From a bacterium (lineage in GTDB: Bacteria > Desulfobacterota > DSWW01): DNA of 50,098 bases. Both the position numbers and the translations under genes were made by a program. Position 1 is the stretch's first letter. Every line of letters starts with the position of its first letter. The notes beneath the pieces were generated by a model, which was not told where the DNA came from, ran no database searches, and was given only the letters and a program-made list of their open reading frames with translations. Positions 15,249-24,823 of this stretch are shown piece by piece. The stretch lies in assembly GCA_028277985.1 (NCBI GenBank), contig JANQFG010000240.1, forward strand, positions 1 to 50,098, written 5' to 3'.

Positions 15249-16016
15249 ATGCTGCGCTTCCTGCTGAGTCGGTACGACCGTTGGAGCCTTGCGGCCCTCG
15301 GTGCGATGACGGTCCTGTATGTGGCGATCCCATGGATATGGAATGACCTGGCCCGCCAGAATCTTCAGGTGGTCAACTGGTTTCTCATCACGATCTGGTT
15401 GTTCATGACCGCCCTTCTGTGCTGGGATGTCCGGCCCTCCCAGGATGTTGCCCTCGCCGTCGTGGCCCTTGCAGGGGGGTTCCTGTTCGAGGGCTGGGGC
15501 ACGAACACGAACCTGTGGTGGTATTTCACCGACGAGAAGCCGCCGCTCTTCATATTGCCCGCGTGGCCCGTCGCCGCCCTGGCCACGGCGCGCATTGTCT
15601 TCGCATTCGACCGGGTCCTGATTCGGTGGAACCTGCCCTGGACGATCCTCTACTGGCTCTTCGTGGCTGTTTTCGCATTCGGTATGCTGCGCTTCATCCG
15701 ACCGGCCATCACGATGGTGCCCACCTTGCTGATGTGCGGGGTCCTCATCGTGGTGATCGTAACATGCAGGACGCCGAGGCGGGATGTCTCGCTCTTGCTC
15801 GCGGGCATGGCCTTGGGCTACTTCCTGGAGTACTGGGGCACGAGCCGGGCCTGCTGGACCTACTACACCCGGGAGACCCCTCCGCTTGTGACCGTGATGG
15901 CGCACGGATATGCGCAGGTCGTTTTCGCCCGCGCCCTCGACGCGATGGACTGGGGATTCAAGAGACTGGGAGCGTCCTGGACCGTCAAGGCCCGTGACGG
16001 CTCCATTGTCTATTGA
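15249..16016 (+). CDS. Polytopic membrane protein with internal sequence repeat
   Basis: This 255-residue protein has about seven to eight hydrophobic segments (roughly residues 12-31, 41-59, 66-82, 98-116, 127-147, 150-171, 178-195 and 212-230), so it is an integral inner-membrane protein. Two similar blocks, FEGWGTNTNLWWYFTDEKPPL (a Phe-Glu-x-Trp-Gly-Thr lead, near 75-95) and LEYWGTSRACWTYYTRETPP (near 190-209), each lie after a membrane span and share Glu-x-Trp-Gly-Thr, Trp-x-Tyr and Pro-Pro. This implies a duplicated unit with polar or acidic residues at the membrane face. Similar E-x-x-GT plus W-x-Y patterns occur in some carotenoid-processing membrane enzymes, but I cannot assign it to them. 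It is the last gene of the plus operon, with GGAG before the ATG. Confidence 0.75.
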   Translation: MLRFLLSRYDRWSLAALGAMTVLYVAIPWIWNDLARQNLQVVNWFLITIWLFMTALLCWDVRPSQDVALAVVALAGGFLFEGWGTNTNLWWYFTDEKPPLFILPAWPVAALATARIVFAFDRVLIRWNLPWTILYWLFVAVFAFGMLRFIRPAITMVPTLLMCGVLIVVIVTCRTPRRDVSLLLAGMALGYFLEYWGTSRACWTYYTRETPPLVTVMAHGYAQVVFARALDAMDWGFKRLGASWTVKARDGSIVY

Positions 16017-16343
16017 CGGTCGTGCACAGTGCTGTAAACGAAGTTTGCGTCCTGTCCCCCTCCGGGTTTGTCGCAGAAATCAAAAAGTCAGCGCTATTGA
16101 ATGGTTGTAGCGTTCGAACCGTCTGGAACGGAAGTTGCTGTGGATGGGTTTCAGCATTCGGGCCGCAAAGGCTTTTCCGTTGAAAAACAACCCATATGTT
16201 GGACACCGACATGGGCAGCATGTCAAGATCCTATACAGAACGCCCAACGAGCTATAAATTATGTTGACAAAGGCTCGGTTTTTCGCGGTAATGGACCTGT
16301 TCCGTTATGAACCCCGTATCTCCGTGATGAAGGGAGGCGTATC
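16017..16343 (+). promoter_or_regulatory. 327-base intergenic region with a candidate promoter for the sigma-54 activator gene
   Basis: There is no gene in this stretch. A candidate sigma-70 promoter is TTGACA at 16264-16269, a 17-base spacer and GGTAAT at 16287-16292, about 50 bases before the ATG at 16344. The -35 is perfect and the -10 is weak. The region upstream of 16264 is comparatively AT-rich and shows no strong terminator for the preceding operon. Confidence 0.45.
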
Positions 16344-17906
16344 ATGGAACAATCCCATGCCGAAGTCCAACTCACTGAGGAGGATCTTACCCTCTTCTAC
16401 GAGGTCTCCAATTCGATTCATGTGATCCGGGATCTGGACGAGATGCTCCAGAACATCTTGCTCAGGATCGAGACGGTTTTCCGGGTAGAGGGGGCGTCGC
16501 TGGCCCTGCACGATCCGGAGCGAGGCGAGTTCTACTTCATCCGGACCGTGGAGGAGGAAAAAGACGGGGACCACAACCGGAAGAAGAAGATGCGATTCCC
16601 GGATCATCTGGGCGTGGCCGGGTGGGTCCTGCGTGAGAGAAAGCCGGCGATCATCCCGGATGTGGGCAAGGATGACCGGTTCTTCAAGGGCATCGACATC
16701 CAGCAGGATTTCGAGACCCGGTCCATGATCTGTCTTCCCCTGCTGACTCGAAAAGGGCTCATCGGGATCCTGTATGCCCTGAACAAACTGGACGGGGAGT
16801 TCACCGAAAGAGATGCAAAGCTCCTGGAGAACCTGTCCGGCACGATCGCCATCGCCATCGAGAATGCCCAACTCTACGGCGACCTGAAGCAGTACGCGAG
16901 TTCCCTGGAGCAGGAGAACCTAAGGCTCAAATCCGAGGTGCAGTCGCGATTCAATCTGCAGGGAGTGGTCGGATCGAGCCCGGCCATGAGGAAGCTCTTC
17001 GGTCTTCTCGAGAAGGTGATCGAGACGGACACCACGGTCCTGGTCCAAGGTGACACCGGTACGGGCAAGGAACTGATCGCAAAGGTCGTTCATTACAACG
17101 GTCCTCGCAAGGACAAGCCCTTTGTGGCGGAGAACTGCGGCGCCCTCACCGAGAGCCTGCTCGAAAGCGAGCTGTTCGGACATGTGAAGGGTGCTTTTAC
17201 CGGCGCGGTTTCCGATAAGAAGGGGCTCCTGGAGGCGGCCGACGGCGGGACGGTCTTTCTGGACGAAATCGGAGAGATGTCACCGGCCATGCAGGTGAAG
17301 CTCCTCAGGGTTCTGCAGGAGGGGCAGTTTCGGCCCGTGGGCGGCAGTCAATCCAAGAAGGTCGACATACGACTCGTGGCGGCCACGAATCGTGATCTCG
17401 AGGAGGAGGTGCGGAAGGGCAACTTCCGGGAGGACCTCTTCTACAGGGTCTACGTATTTCCCATTACGATTCCTCCGTTGTGTCACAGAAGGGAAGACAT
17501 CCTTCCTCTGGTCGAGCACTTCCGCCAGAAGTTGTCCAGGCGATTCAAGGGGCAGCCTCCTAGATTCACTCCCCGGGCTCTCGATCTGCTCTCTCGCTAT
17601 GACTGGCCCGGAAACGTCCGGGAGCTGGAAAACGAGGTGGAGAGGGCAATGACCCTGGCCATCACCGAAAAGGAGATCAGGGACGAACATCTGTCTCCCA
17701 AGCTCAAGGCCCCGTCGGATAGACCCGTTTCGATCAACGGGATGAGTGGGGCGACCCTGCAGCAGGTGACCGAACGGATCGAGCAGCGAATGATCCGGGA
17801 GGCTCTCAAGGAGACGCAGGGCAACAAGTCCGGGGCGGCCCGAAGCCTGGGCCTGACACGCCAGGGCCTGCTGAACAAGATCGCTCGATACAACATTCAG
17901 GTGTGA
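16344..17906 (+). CDS. Sigma-54-dependent transcriptional activator with N-terminal GAF domain
   Basis: This 520-residue regulator has a GAF sensor domain at about 20-180, then a AAA+ sigma-54 interaction domain with Walker A GDTGTGKE (236-243), the sigma-54-contacting GAFTGA loop (283-288) and Walker B GGTVFLDEIGEM. It ends in a Fis-type helix-turn-helix (NKSGAARSLGLTRQGLLNKIA). It would activate RNA polymerase carrying sigma-54 at -24/-12 promoters in response to a small ligand sensed by the GAF domain. There is no receiver domain, so it is not a classical two-component regulator. It lies directly after the acyl-CoA operon and before a cyclase-ATPase gene (51-base gap). I found no -24/-12 element for the adjacent operons, so its target may lie elsewhere. 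Confidence 0.95.
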   Translation: MEQSHAEVQLTEEDLTLFYEVSNSIHVIRDLDEMLQNILLRIETVFRVEGASLALHDPERGEFYFIRTVEEEKDGDHNRKKKMRFPDHLGVAGWVLRERKPAIIPDVGKDDRFFKGIDIQQDFETRSMICLPLLTRKGLIGILYALNKLDGEFTERDAKLLENLSGTIAIAIENAQLYGDLKQYASSLEQENLRLKSEVQSRFNLQGVVGSSPAMRKLFGLLEKVIETDTTVLVQGDTGTGKELIAKVVHYNGPRKDKPFVAENCGALTESLLESELFGHVKGAFTGAVSDKKGLLEAADGGTVFLDEIGEMSPAMQVKLLRVLQEGQFRPVGGSQSKKVDIRLVAATNRDLEEEVRKGNFREDLFYRVYVFPITIPPLCHRREDILPLVEHFRQKLSRRFKGQPPRFTPRALDLLSRYDWPGNVRELENEVERAMTLAITEKEIRDEHLSPKLKAPSDRPVSINGMSGATLQQVTERIEQRMIREALKETQGNKSGAARSLGLTRQGLLNKIARYNIQV

Positions 17907-17957
17907 ACAAGGAAACCGGTCGCTTCATTCCGTCAACCATTTCCTCGGGAAGGCGCC

Positions 17958-20900
17958 GTGAACTGCCCGGAATGTGATTTTCAGAATCGTGCAGGCATCC
18001 GGTTCTGCGAGCGGTGTGGGACAAAGATGGAAACGGAATGTCCCCACTGCAGGACCCTGCTGCCGTCCGGCAGGAACTTCTGCGGCGAGTGCGGCCGCAA
18101 CCTCAAGGCACCTCCGGAAGTCCCCCTCGTCGACTACTCTCAACCCAGGTCCTACACGCCCAAGTTCCTGGCCGACAGGATCCTGACCACCCGGAGTTCG
18201 ATCGAAGGGGAGCGGAAAGTCGTCACCGTCCTTTTCGCCGATGTGGCGAACTACACCGGCATCTCCGAGAAGCTTGTGCCGGAAGAAGTCCACGAGATCA
18301 TGGACGGATGTTTCCAAATCCTGATGGAGCAGGTCCACCGCTACGAGGGAACGATCAATCAGTTCACCGGGGATGGCGTGATGGCCCTCTTCGGCGCTCC
18401 GGTGGCCCATGAGGACCACGCACAACGGGCCTGCTACGCGGCTCTGTCGATTCGCGGCGCCTTGCGCGCATACGACAAGAAGGTTCGTGAGGTCTTCGGG
18501 TCGGAATTCGCCATGCGCATGGGCCTCAACTCGGGGCCGGTGATCGTGGGCAGCATCGGGGATGATCTAAGGATGGATTACACGGCTCTGGGGGACACAA
18601 CGAACCTTGCGTCTCGGATGCAGGATCTTGCACAACCCGGTGCCGTTCTTGTCTCGGGCCACACCTTTAAGCTCGTTCGTGACTTCTTCGAGTTCGAGTC
18701 TCTCGGCAGGCGTGAGGTGAAGGGCAAGAAGGAGAAACCCGAGACATTCGAGTTGGTCCGTACGACCCGCGTAGAGACGCGGATCGAAGCCGCAGCCGCG
18801 AGGGGGCTCACGAGATTCGTGGGCCGGCGGAAAGAGAGGAAAGCCCTTGGAGAGGCGCTGGAAGGGGCGCGCTCAGGCTCCGGCCAAGTCGTCGGAATTG
18901 TCGGCGACGCGGGTGTGGGCAAGTCGAGGCTCATGTTGGAGTTCATGGGCAGCCTTCCCAAAGGGACCTGTGCCTACCTGGAGGGGCGGTGCTTCCACCA
19001 TGGAACCTCGGCGGCTTACCTGCCGATCCTGGACATGTTGAAGGCCTACTTCGGGATCGAGGAACATTCCTCGGAGTCCACGATAAAGGAGAGGATCGAA
19101 GCCAGGATGTGTGGCACGGACGGGGAGCCACGGCCCGTTCCTCCAGCCCTTCACGAGCTTCTGTCCCTGAAAGTGGATGACGAGAAGTATCTCCAGCTCG
19201 GACCCCAGCAGAGAAGAGAACGATGCTTCCAGGCGCTTCGCGACCTGCTCGTTCGAGAGAGTCGGGCAAAGCCTCTGATCCTCGTCGTGGAAGATCTTCA
19301 TTGGATCGATCAGACCTCGCTCGGCTTCCTGGATTACCTGATCGGCGGAATGCGCGACGAGCCGATCCTCCTCGTTCTTCTGTACCGACCCGAGTTCACG
19401 CACGTCTGGGCGAGCAAGGCCTATTACAGGAAGATTTTCGTGGATCAGCTTTCGGGCCCGACCAGCGCCGAACTGGTTCAGGCCGTTCTCACGAAAGGAG
19501 AGGTAGACCCGGACCTGATGCAGTTCATCCTCGGCAAGGCCGGGGGCAATCCGTTGTTTGTAGAGGAGCTTGCCCGCAGTCTTCTGGAGAGTGAATCCAT
19601 ATTGAGGAAGAACAAGCGATATGTATTGAGCCGCAGGGTGGCCGACATCGAGGTGCCGGGCACGATCGTGGGCATCATAGGCGCTCGGCTCGATCGGGTG
19701 GAAGGGTCTCTGAAGCAGACCCTGCAGATGGCGTCGGTGATCGGCAGGGAGTTCCCTTATCGGATCCTCAAGGAGATTACGGGCAACGAGGAACGGCTCA
19801 AAGCAAACCTGCTGAGCCTGCAGAAGCTGGAGTTCGTTTACGAAACACAGCTCTTTCCCGAATTGGTATACAGCTTCAAGCACGCGCTGACCCAGGAGGT
19901 GGCCTACGGAAGCCTCCTGCTGAAGAGGCGGATGGAGGTTCACGAATCGATCGGTGGTGTCATAGAGAAGCTTCACCCTGAATCGTTGGAGGAGCACTAC
20001 GAGCTCCTGGCGTATCACTATGCAGGGAGCAGCAATCATAAGAAAGCGGTGGAGTATCTGGATCTGGCGAACAGGAAGACGGCCAGAGCGAGCGCTATGG
20101 AGCAGGCGAAGGCGTATTTCAACAAGGCAATGGAACTCCTGGACACCCTGCCCGAGACACAGGAGAGTCGCGAAAGACGGACGGCACTGCTCGTGAACCA
20201 GAGCGTCGTTTTCGAACTGCTCCTTCAGTGGATCGAGTACTACGACCTTCTGACCCACTACGAACCGCGCGCGAGGCGTGTGTCTGATCCCGCGTTGCTG
20301 GGAGCGTATTACAACCGTATGGCGGGATGTGAATGGTCCTTCGGCCTCTTCGATGTATCGATCCATACATCGAGCAGGGCGATCGAACTCGGGGAGACGG
20401 CCGGAAACAAGGAGCAGGTGGCCTATGCTTTCGTGGTGCTGGAATGCGGATATCTGTGGAAGGGCGACCTGATACGTGCCGTTGCGTACAAGGAAGAGGC
20501 CCTGCGCAGGCTGGACTACCGGAGAGACATCTATTTGTACGGGCGTGTCCTGTGTATGGCTTCTTCGGCCTTCGCGTTCCTGGGTCGATGGGAAAAAGCA
20601 CTGGAGGAAGGTGAAAAGGCGCTGCTTGCCGCAGAGGAACTCTCGGACAACAGCCAGATTTGCTCGGCTGCCACCACCATTTCGGTTGTCCATAATTTCA
20701 AGGGGGATGTTGCGAAAGCGCTCGAATACGGTGAGCTTGCAGTGAAGAAGGCGCCCACGCCCATGGACAAGGGGTGGGCCGAGGCGTGTCTCGCTTGGGC
20801 CTGGTCGCGGAACGGAGACCCTGGAAGGGCGATCGAAATCTTGGCTCTCTTCGTCGAGCTGGCCCAGGCCGCCCGTTACGTGATCGCCGTGTTTCCCGCA

Positions 20901-21293
20901 ATGCACTGGCTGGGTGAAGCGTACGGCCTTGCCGGAGAGTTCGATAAGGGAAGGCACACCCTCAACGAGCTCCGAAAGCTTGCAGATCTCTGTGGGGCGA
21001 GACACTTCTACGGGTTGGCTCACGCCGGGCTTGCGGAGATTGCGCTTGCGAGCGAAACGACCGGTGCAGCCGCCCATTTCGGTGAGAGCATAGCCGTCTT
21101 TCGAGAGACAAAGGCGGAGAATGCCCTTGCCCTGGCTTGCGCGGGCTATGGCCGATTTTACATGATGCAGGGCCGGTCCGCCGACGCAATCAGGTATCTG
21201 ACCGAAGCCCTCAGGATATTCGAGCGCCTGGGAACCCCGGTGCAGCCTGACAGGGTCAAGAGGGAACTGGCCGAATTGTCCGGGCCGGGCTGA
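17958..21293 (+). CDS. Zinc-ribbon / class III nucleotide cyclase / AAA ATPase / TPR signalling protein
   Basis: This 1111-residue multidomain protein begins at a GTG. Two zinc ribbons (Cys3, 6, 17, 20 and Cys28, 31, 42, 45) are followed by a class III adenylate/guanylate cyclase domain at about 85-268. Both metal-binding aspartates are in place (Asp95 in LFADVANYTG, Asp139 in FTGDGVMALF), as is the DYTALGDTTNLASR motif, so it may be active. Next is an ATPase of the MalT/STAND-like predicted-ATPase type with FVGRRKE, Walker A GDAGVGKS (316-323) and Walker B LILVVEDLHWID, and then a long helical TPR-like C-terminal half. Such proteins are common in deltaproteobacteria and are thought to link ligand or protein sensing to cyclic nucleotide production. 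Partners and signal are unknown. Confidence 0.92.
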   Translation: MNCPECDFQNRAGIRFCERCGTKMETECPHCRTLLPSGRNFCGECGRNLKAPPEVPLVDYSQPRSYTPKFLADRILTTRSSIEGERKVVTVLFADVANYTGISEKLVPEEVHEIMDGCFQILMEQVHRYEGTINQFTGDGVMALFGAPVAHEDHAQRACYAALSIRGALRAYDKKVREVFGSEFAMRMGLNSGPVIVGSIGDDLRMDYTALGDTTNLASRMQDLAQPGAVLVSGHTFKLVRDFFEFESLGRREVKGKKEKPETFELVRTTRVETRIEAAAARGLTRFVGRRKERKALGEALEGARSGSGQVVGIVGDAGVGKSRLMLEFMGSLPKGTCAYLEGRCFHHGTSAAYLPILDMLKAYFGIEEHSSESTIKERIEARMCGTDGEPRPVPPALHELLSLKVDDEKYLQLGPQQRRERCFQALRDLLVRESRAKPLILVVEDLHWIDQTSLGFLDYLIGGMRDEPILLVLLYRPEFTHVWASKAYYRKIFVDQLSGPTSAELVQAVLTKGEVDPDLMQFILGKAGGNPLFVEELARSLLESESILRKNKRYVLSRRVADIEVPGTIVGIIGARLDRVEGSLKQTLQMASVIGREFPYRILKEITGNEERLKANLLSLQKLEFVYETQLFPELVYSFKHALTQEVAYGSLLLKRRMEVHESIGGVIEKLHPESLEEHYELLAYHYAGSSNHKKAVEYLDLANRKTARASAMEQAKAYFNKAMELLDTLPETQESRERRTALLVNQSVVFELLLQWIEYYDLLTHYEPRARRVSDPALLGAYYNRMAGCEWSFGLFDVSIHTSSRAIELGETAGNKEQVAYAFVVLECGYLWKGDLIRAVAYKEEALRRLDYRRDIYLYGRVLCMASSAFAFLGRWEKALEEGEKALLAAEELSDNSQICSAATTISVVHNFKGDVAKALEYGELAVKKAPTPMDKGWAEACLAWAWSRNGDPGRAIEILALFVELAQAARYVIAVFPAMHWLGEAYGLAGEFDKGRHTLNELRKLADLCGARHFYGLAHAGLAEIALASETTGAAAHFGESIAVFRETKAENALALACAGYGRFYMMQGRSADAIRYLTEALRIFERLGTPVQPDRVKRELAELSGPG

Positions 21294-21332
21294 AAGGCGC
21301 CTGCTCCCGCTTTCTCCTCTGTCCTCCTTCCC

Positions 21333-22745
21333 CTACATGGCAGCTCTTTTCTTGGCCAGGCTGGACGAGGCGGAATCGAGGATCTTCTTTTCGGCCCACT
21401 CCAGGGTCGATAGAAACACTCTCAGCCCCAGGCTCTTGGCCTCCTTCCTCTCGGTAATCCTTTCGTCCTTGTGGGTCCCGAAGTAGAAGACCAGGCTCGC
21501 GGTGAGGTAGAGGGGCAGATGCCTGTTCAGCTTCAACCGTTTCCAGACGGAAGGAAGGGAATAGAACTCCCGGTATGACCAGAGGATTCCTTTGTTCAGC
21601 TTGTCCGGATCCTGGTTCATTCCGCTGGGTCTGAACACCGCATTCCTTGTCGTGTAGTGGTCCCAGCCCAGGGATTCGTTGAGCCGCCCTTCCTCTTTCA
21701 GCTGATCGTAGAAGGCGGTTCCCGGGTAGGGAGTCAGTATATGGAAAGAAGCGTGGTCGATCTTGCACTCCTGCGCGAACCGGATCGTCCTCTCGAACAC
21801 ATCCTCATCATCGTCATCGAAGCCGTAGATGAACGACCCGAGCACGATGATTCCGTGCTTGTGCAGCTTGCGGATGTTCTCCTTGTACTTCTCGAGGCTC
21901 ACCTTCGGCTTCGCGGTTGCCTTGAGGCTGTCCCCGATGATCGACTCCAGGCCGATGCCGACCACGGTGAGGCCGGCCTTCTTCGCCAGCAGGAGCAATT
22001 CATCGTCGTCTGCAATGGAGATGTGCACCTGGGAGAACCATTTCTTGTTCAACCCGATCATCTTTCGGAAGAGCTCTTTTGCATAGGGGACATTGCCTGT
22101 CGGATTGTCGTCCATGAAGAAGAGGTATCTGCCCTTCAGGTTGCGGATCTCATCGATCACGTCATCCACCGGGCGTGTCCGGTACTTGCCTCCTGAAAAG
22201 AGATGAACGGAACAGAATCGGCATTTGTAGGGGCAGCCCCTGCTCGTCTGAATCGTGTTGAAAACGTAGAGGCACTTTGCCGCGTGAAGCTCCCGTCTCG
22301 GAGGATTGAGCCGGCACAGGTCGGGCAGCTCCGCGCAGCGGTAGAACTTCTTCATCGACCCGCTCCGAAAATCGGCGATGATCTCCGGCCAGAGCTCCTC
22401 CGATTCGCCGATGACCACGGCGTCTGCGTGGGCGATCGCTTCGTCGGGCAGCATGGAGGCATGGATTCCTCCCAGGAGCACTTTCACGTCCGGTCGTTTC
22501 TCGCGATAGGTGTCGGCGATGCGGTAGGCCTTGACCGCGGTGCTCGTCATGGTGCTTATGCAAACCATATCGATTTCTCGTTCGTAGTCGATTTCGTCGA
22601 CGCTCTGTTCCGTCAACGAGACCTCGACGTCGGACGGGATCGATGCTGCGATCGCCGGACCCGTCAGGCTGAAGAGGTGGAGTACCTTTCGCCACTGATT
22701 CGGCACATAGGTTTGCTTTGACGGCACGATGATTTCGATCTTCAT
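21333..22745 (-). CDS. B12-binding domain radical SAM protein
   Basis: This 470-residue protein has an N-terminal cobalamin-binding-like Rossmann domain (IDMVCISTMTSTAVKAYRIA, VLLGGIHASMLPDEA, ADAVVIGESEELWPEII) and then a radical SAM core with the cluster motif CPYKCRFCS (CxxxCxxC). Later signatures are FMDDNPTGN, GIGLESI and LTPYPGTAFYDQL, with a C-terminal extension. Relatives include class B methylases and unknown enzymes acting on lipids, hopanoids or natural products. I chose the internal ATG at 22745 (GGGAGG upstream) over an earlier in-frame ATG, because the upstream part lacks family similarity. It lies downstream of the acyl-CoA ligase gene, with a gap of 184 bases, and converges with the cyclase gene; co-transcription is possible. 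Confidence 0.9.
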   Translation of the reverse strand: MKIEIIVPSKQTYVPNQWRKVLHLFSLTGPAIAASIPSDVEVSLTEQSVDEIDYEREIDMVCISTMTSTAVKAYRIADTYREKRPDVKVLLGGIHASMLPDEAIAHADAVVIGESEELWPEIIADFRSGSMKKFYRCAELPDLCRLNPPRRELHAAKCLYVFNTIQTSRGCPYKCRFCSVHLFSGGKYRTRPVDDVIDEIRNLKGRYLFFMDDNPTGNVPYAKELFRKMIGLNKKWFSQVHISIADDDELLLLAKKAGLTVVGIGLESIIGDSLKATAKPKVSLEKYKENIRKLHKHGIIVLGSFIYGFDDDDEDVFERTIRFAQECKIDHASFHILTPYPGTAFYDQLKEEGRLNESLGWDHYTTRNAVFRPSGMNQDPDKLNKGILWSYREFYSLPSVWKRLKLNRHLPLYLTASLVFYFGTHKDERITERKEAKSLGLRVFLSTLEWAEKKILDSASSSLAKKRAAM

Positions 22746-22929
22746 CGGGGTCGGCCTCCCTGCGAACGGGTCCCCGTGCGAAGTTCCGCTCTGCGTCCAC
22801 ATTCTTCGGCTCGCCGTAGGTCTATCGCAATGACAGGAGGAATGCAAATACTTTCTGTAGCGAGACAAGCCGTTCTACAGAATTCGGGCCGGGCCTGTCC
22901 GGAAAGGGGACCTCGGATTCCTCGAGGGG

Positions 22930-24798
22930 TCAGCCGGTCAGTTCGAGCTTGTACCGGATCGTGAAGCGGGTCAGGGCCCCGTCCACCTTTTCCTGGATTT
23001 CCTGCTGTGAAATTCCAGAAGACGGTCGGATCCGGATCGTGGCAAGGCAGCCGTGGGTCTTGTCTTCGGTCACCTCGACCTCGACCGATTCGGTCATCTC
23101 TTGGAGGGGCTCAAGTTCTTTCTCGTACACTCGCCGGATCGCGTCCCATCGCAGGGCAGGCTTGAAGATCTTACCCACCGGGGTCAGCGGAACTTCGTTG
23201 ATGAGAATGACCTCTTTGGGGATGGCCGCACGTTCACCGACCGTCTGCTTCAGATGCTCGAGGACCTTCTCGGCCGTCAGGTCCGAGCCTTCCTGGAGCT
23301 GTACGTAGGCCAGGGGCACCTCACCCGCATGGGCATCCGGTCGACCTACGGCGGCAGCCACCTGGACCCCAGGAAGCTGGTACAGGGGATCTTCGATCAG
23401 AAGCGGATCGATGTTGTGGCCGCCCCGGATGATCAGCTCCTTCTTCCGACCCGTGAGCCAGAAGGTGCCGTCCGCATCCTGCCTGCCCAGGTCGCCCGAG
23501 TTGAACCAGCCATCCCCGAGCCACACGCCCTGGTTGTGTTCCTCCTCGAGATATCCGGGAAACACGTTCGGCCCCTTGATGCAGACACATCCGATCTCGT
23601 CCGTCTCGGCGTCACGCCATCCTTCCGCATCCTCCACACAGATCTTCATTTCCTGGTAGGGGAGGCGGAACCCGATGGATCCCACCTTGCGCTCTCCGTG
23701 CAGAGGATTGATCGAAGAGACGAGGGTCCCCTCGGTGAGCCCGTATCCTTCGAGGATCTTCATGCCACTGTGGGCCTCGAATCGCTTGAAGAGCTCGACC
23801 GAGAGTGGAGCCGCTCCACAGATCGCGTAGCGCAGAGAGGAGATGTCCGTGCCCTCCACCGGAACGTCGAGCAGGACCGAAAGCACCGTGGGCACGCAGG
23901 AGAAGGTCACGGCACGGTAGTGCTCCACGATCTTGAAAAAGTTCTGAAGGATCGCAGGGTCCCGGTATCCCATGGGCGACAGCAGGAGCACGTGGGCTCC
24001 AATGGCAAAGGGGAACGCACCGGTCGCCATGGTTGCGTTTGCATGGAACATGGGAAGGCCGCACATGATCGTCTCGCCCGTGTTCAGGCCCACGGTGAGA
24101 CTGAGGATCGTGGGGATCGCCACCTCGTTGAAATGGGTCCGGGGAGCGAGTTTCGGCGTACCCGTCGTTCCGCCCGTATGGTAGATGGAGGCGATGTCCT
24201 TCGGGTCGATGACACGCCCCGAGTCGAGCTTGTCTCCGTTGTATTTCGAGATCACCTCATCAAATCCGTAGATGCCTTCCTTTTCATCGCTGGGCCCCAT
24301 TACGCGAACGACGGCTTTGATACCCGGCAGTTCCTTTCGCACGGCCAGGGCCTTTTCCCACATGTCCGTGCCCGGAACCTCTCCGAGGGCCACCAGAACC
24401 TTGGTGCCGGCCGCCTCACAGATGTGCTTCATGGTTGCAGGCTCGAGCATCGGGTTGATCGGGTTGATGATGCCGGCGGCTTCGCCCCCCCAGATGGTGT
24501 AGTGGGTTTGAGGAAGATTCGGAAGCAGATAGGTGACCACGTCGCCCGGGCCTACGCCCAGGTCATGGAGGAGGTTTGCGCTCTGGGTCACTTTTGTGAG
24601 GAGTTCCGCGTATGTCACCCGCGTGGGCTGGTCGTACTGTTCACCCGAGAGAATGAAGCTCATTGCGGGTGCGTTCGGGTCGATAGAGGCGCCCTGTTTG
24701 ATCATTTCATACGTATTGGTGACCGTGAGGCGTTCCTCGATAGGGACCTTTTCGATTTCCTCGATGTCCGCAACTGTCGCGATCTCGTACCGTTCCAT
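22930..24798 (-). CDS. AMP-forming acyl-CoA synthetase / ligase
   Basis: This is a 622-residue ANL-superfamily enzyme. It has SIYHTGGTTGTPKLAPRTH (P-loop-like region), GYGLTEG, WFNSGDLGRQDADGTFWLTGRKKELIIRGGHNIDP and the C-terminal catalytic lysine in TPVGKIFKPALR. A tail of about 60 residues (VEVEVTEDKTHGCLATIRI and beyond) follows the usual end and may be an added small domain. The overall style resembles 4-chlorobenzoate, fatty-acyl or fumarate-type CoA ligases. The ATG at 24798 has GGGGGAGA upstream. It lies 25 bases after a hydantoinase-like gene, so the pair is probably an operon in which a ring-opened or carbamoylated carboxylate is activated to its CoA ester; that is inference. Confidence 0.92.
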   Translation of the reverse strand: MERYEIATVADIEEIEKVPIEERLTVTNTYEMIKQGASIDPNAPAMSFILSGEQYDQPTRVTYAELLTKVTQSANLLHDLGVGPGDVVTYLLPNLPQTHYTIWGGEAAGIINPINPMLEPATMKHICEAAGTKVLVALGEVPGTDMWEKALAVRKELPGIKAVVRVMGPSDEKEGIYGFDEVISKYNGDKLDSGRVIDPKDIASIYHTGGTTGTPKLAPRTHFNEVAIPTILSLTVGLNTGETIMCGLPMFHANATMATGAFPFAIGAHVLLLSPMGYRDPAILQNFFKIVEHYRAVTFSCVPTVLSVLLDVPVEGTDISSLRYAICGAAPLSVELFKRFEAHSGMKILEGYGLTEGTLVSSINPLHGERKVGSIGFRLPYQEMKICVEDAEGWRDAETDEIGCVCIKGPNVFPGYLEEEHNQGVWLGDGWFNSGDLGRQDADGTFWLTGRKKELIIRGGHNIDPLLIEDPLYQLPGVQVAAAVGRPDAHAGEVPLAYVQLQEGSDLTAEKVLEHLKQTVGERAAIPKEVILINEVPLTPVGKIFKPALRWDAIRRVYEKELEPLQEMTESVEVEVTEDKTHGCLATIRIRPSSGISQQEIQEKVDGALTRFTIRYKLELTG

Positions 24799-24823
24799 CT
24801 GCGTCTCCCCCGAAAAATCTTGG

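Noticed and set aside
18873..21077. Long minus-strand open frame opposite the cyclase-ATPase gene
   Set aside because: The plus-strand product has intact zinc ribbons, cyclase and ATPase motifs; the antisense frame is compositional.
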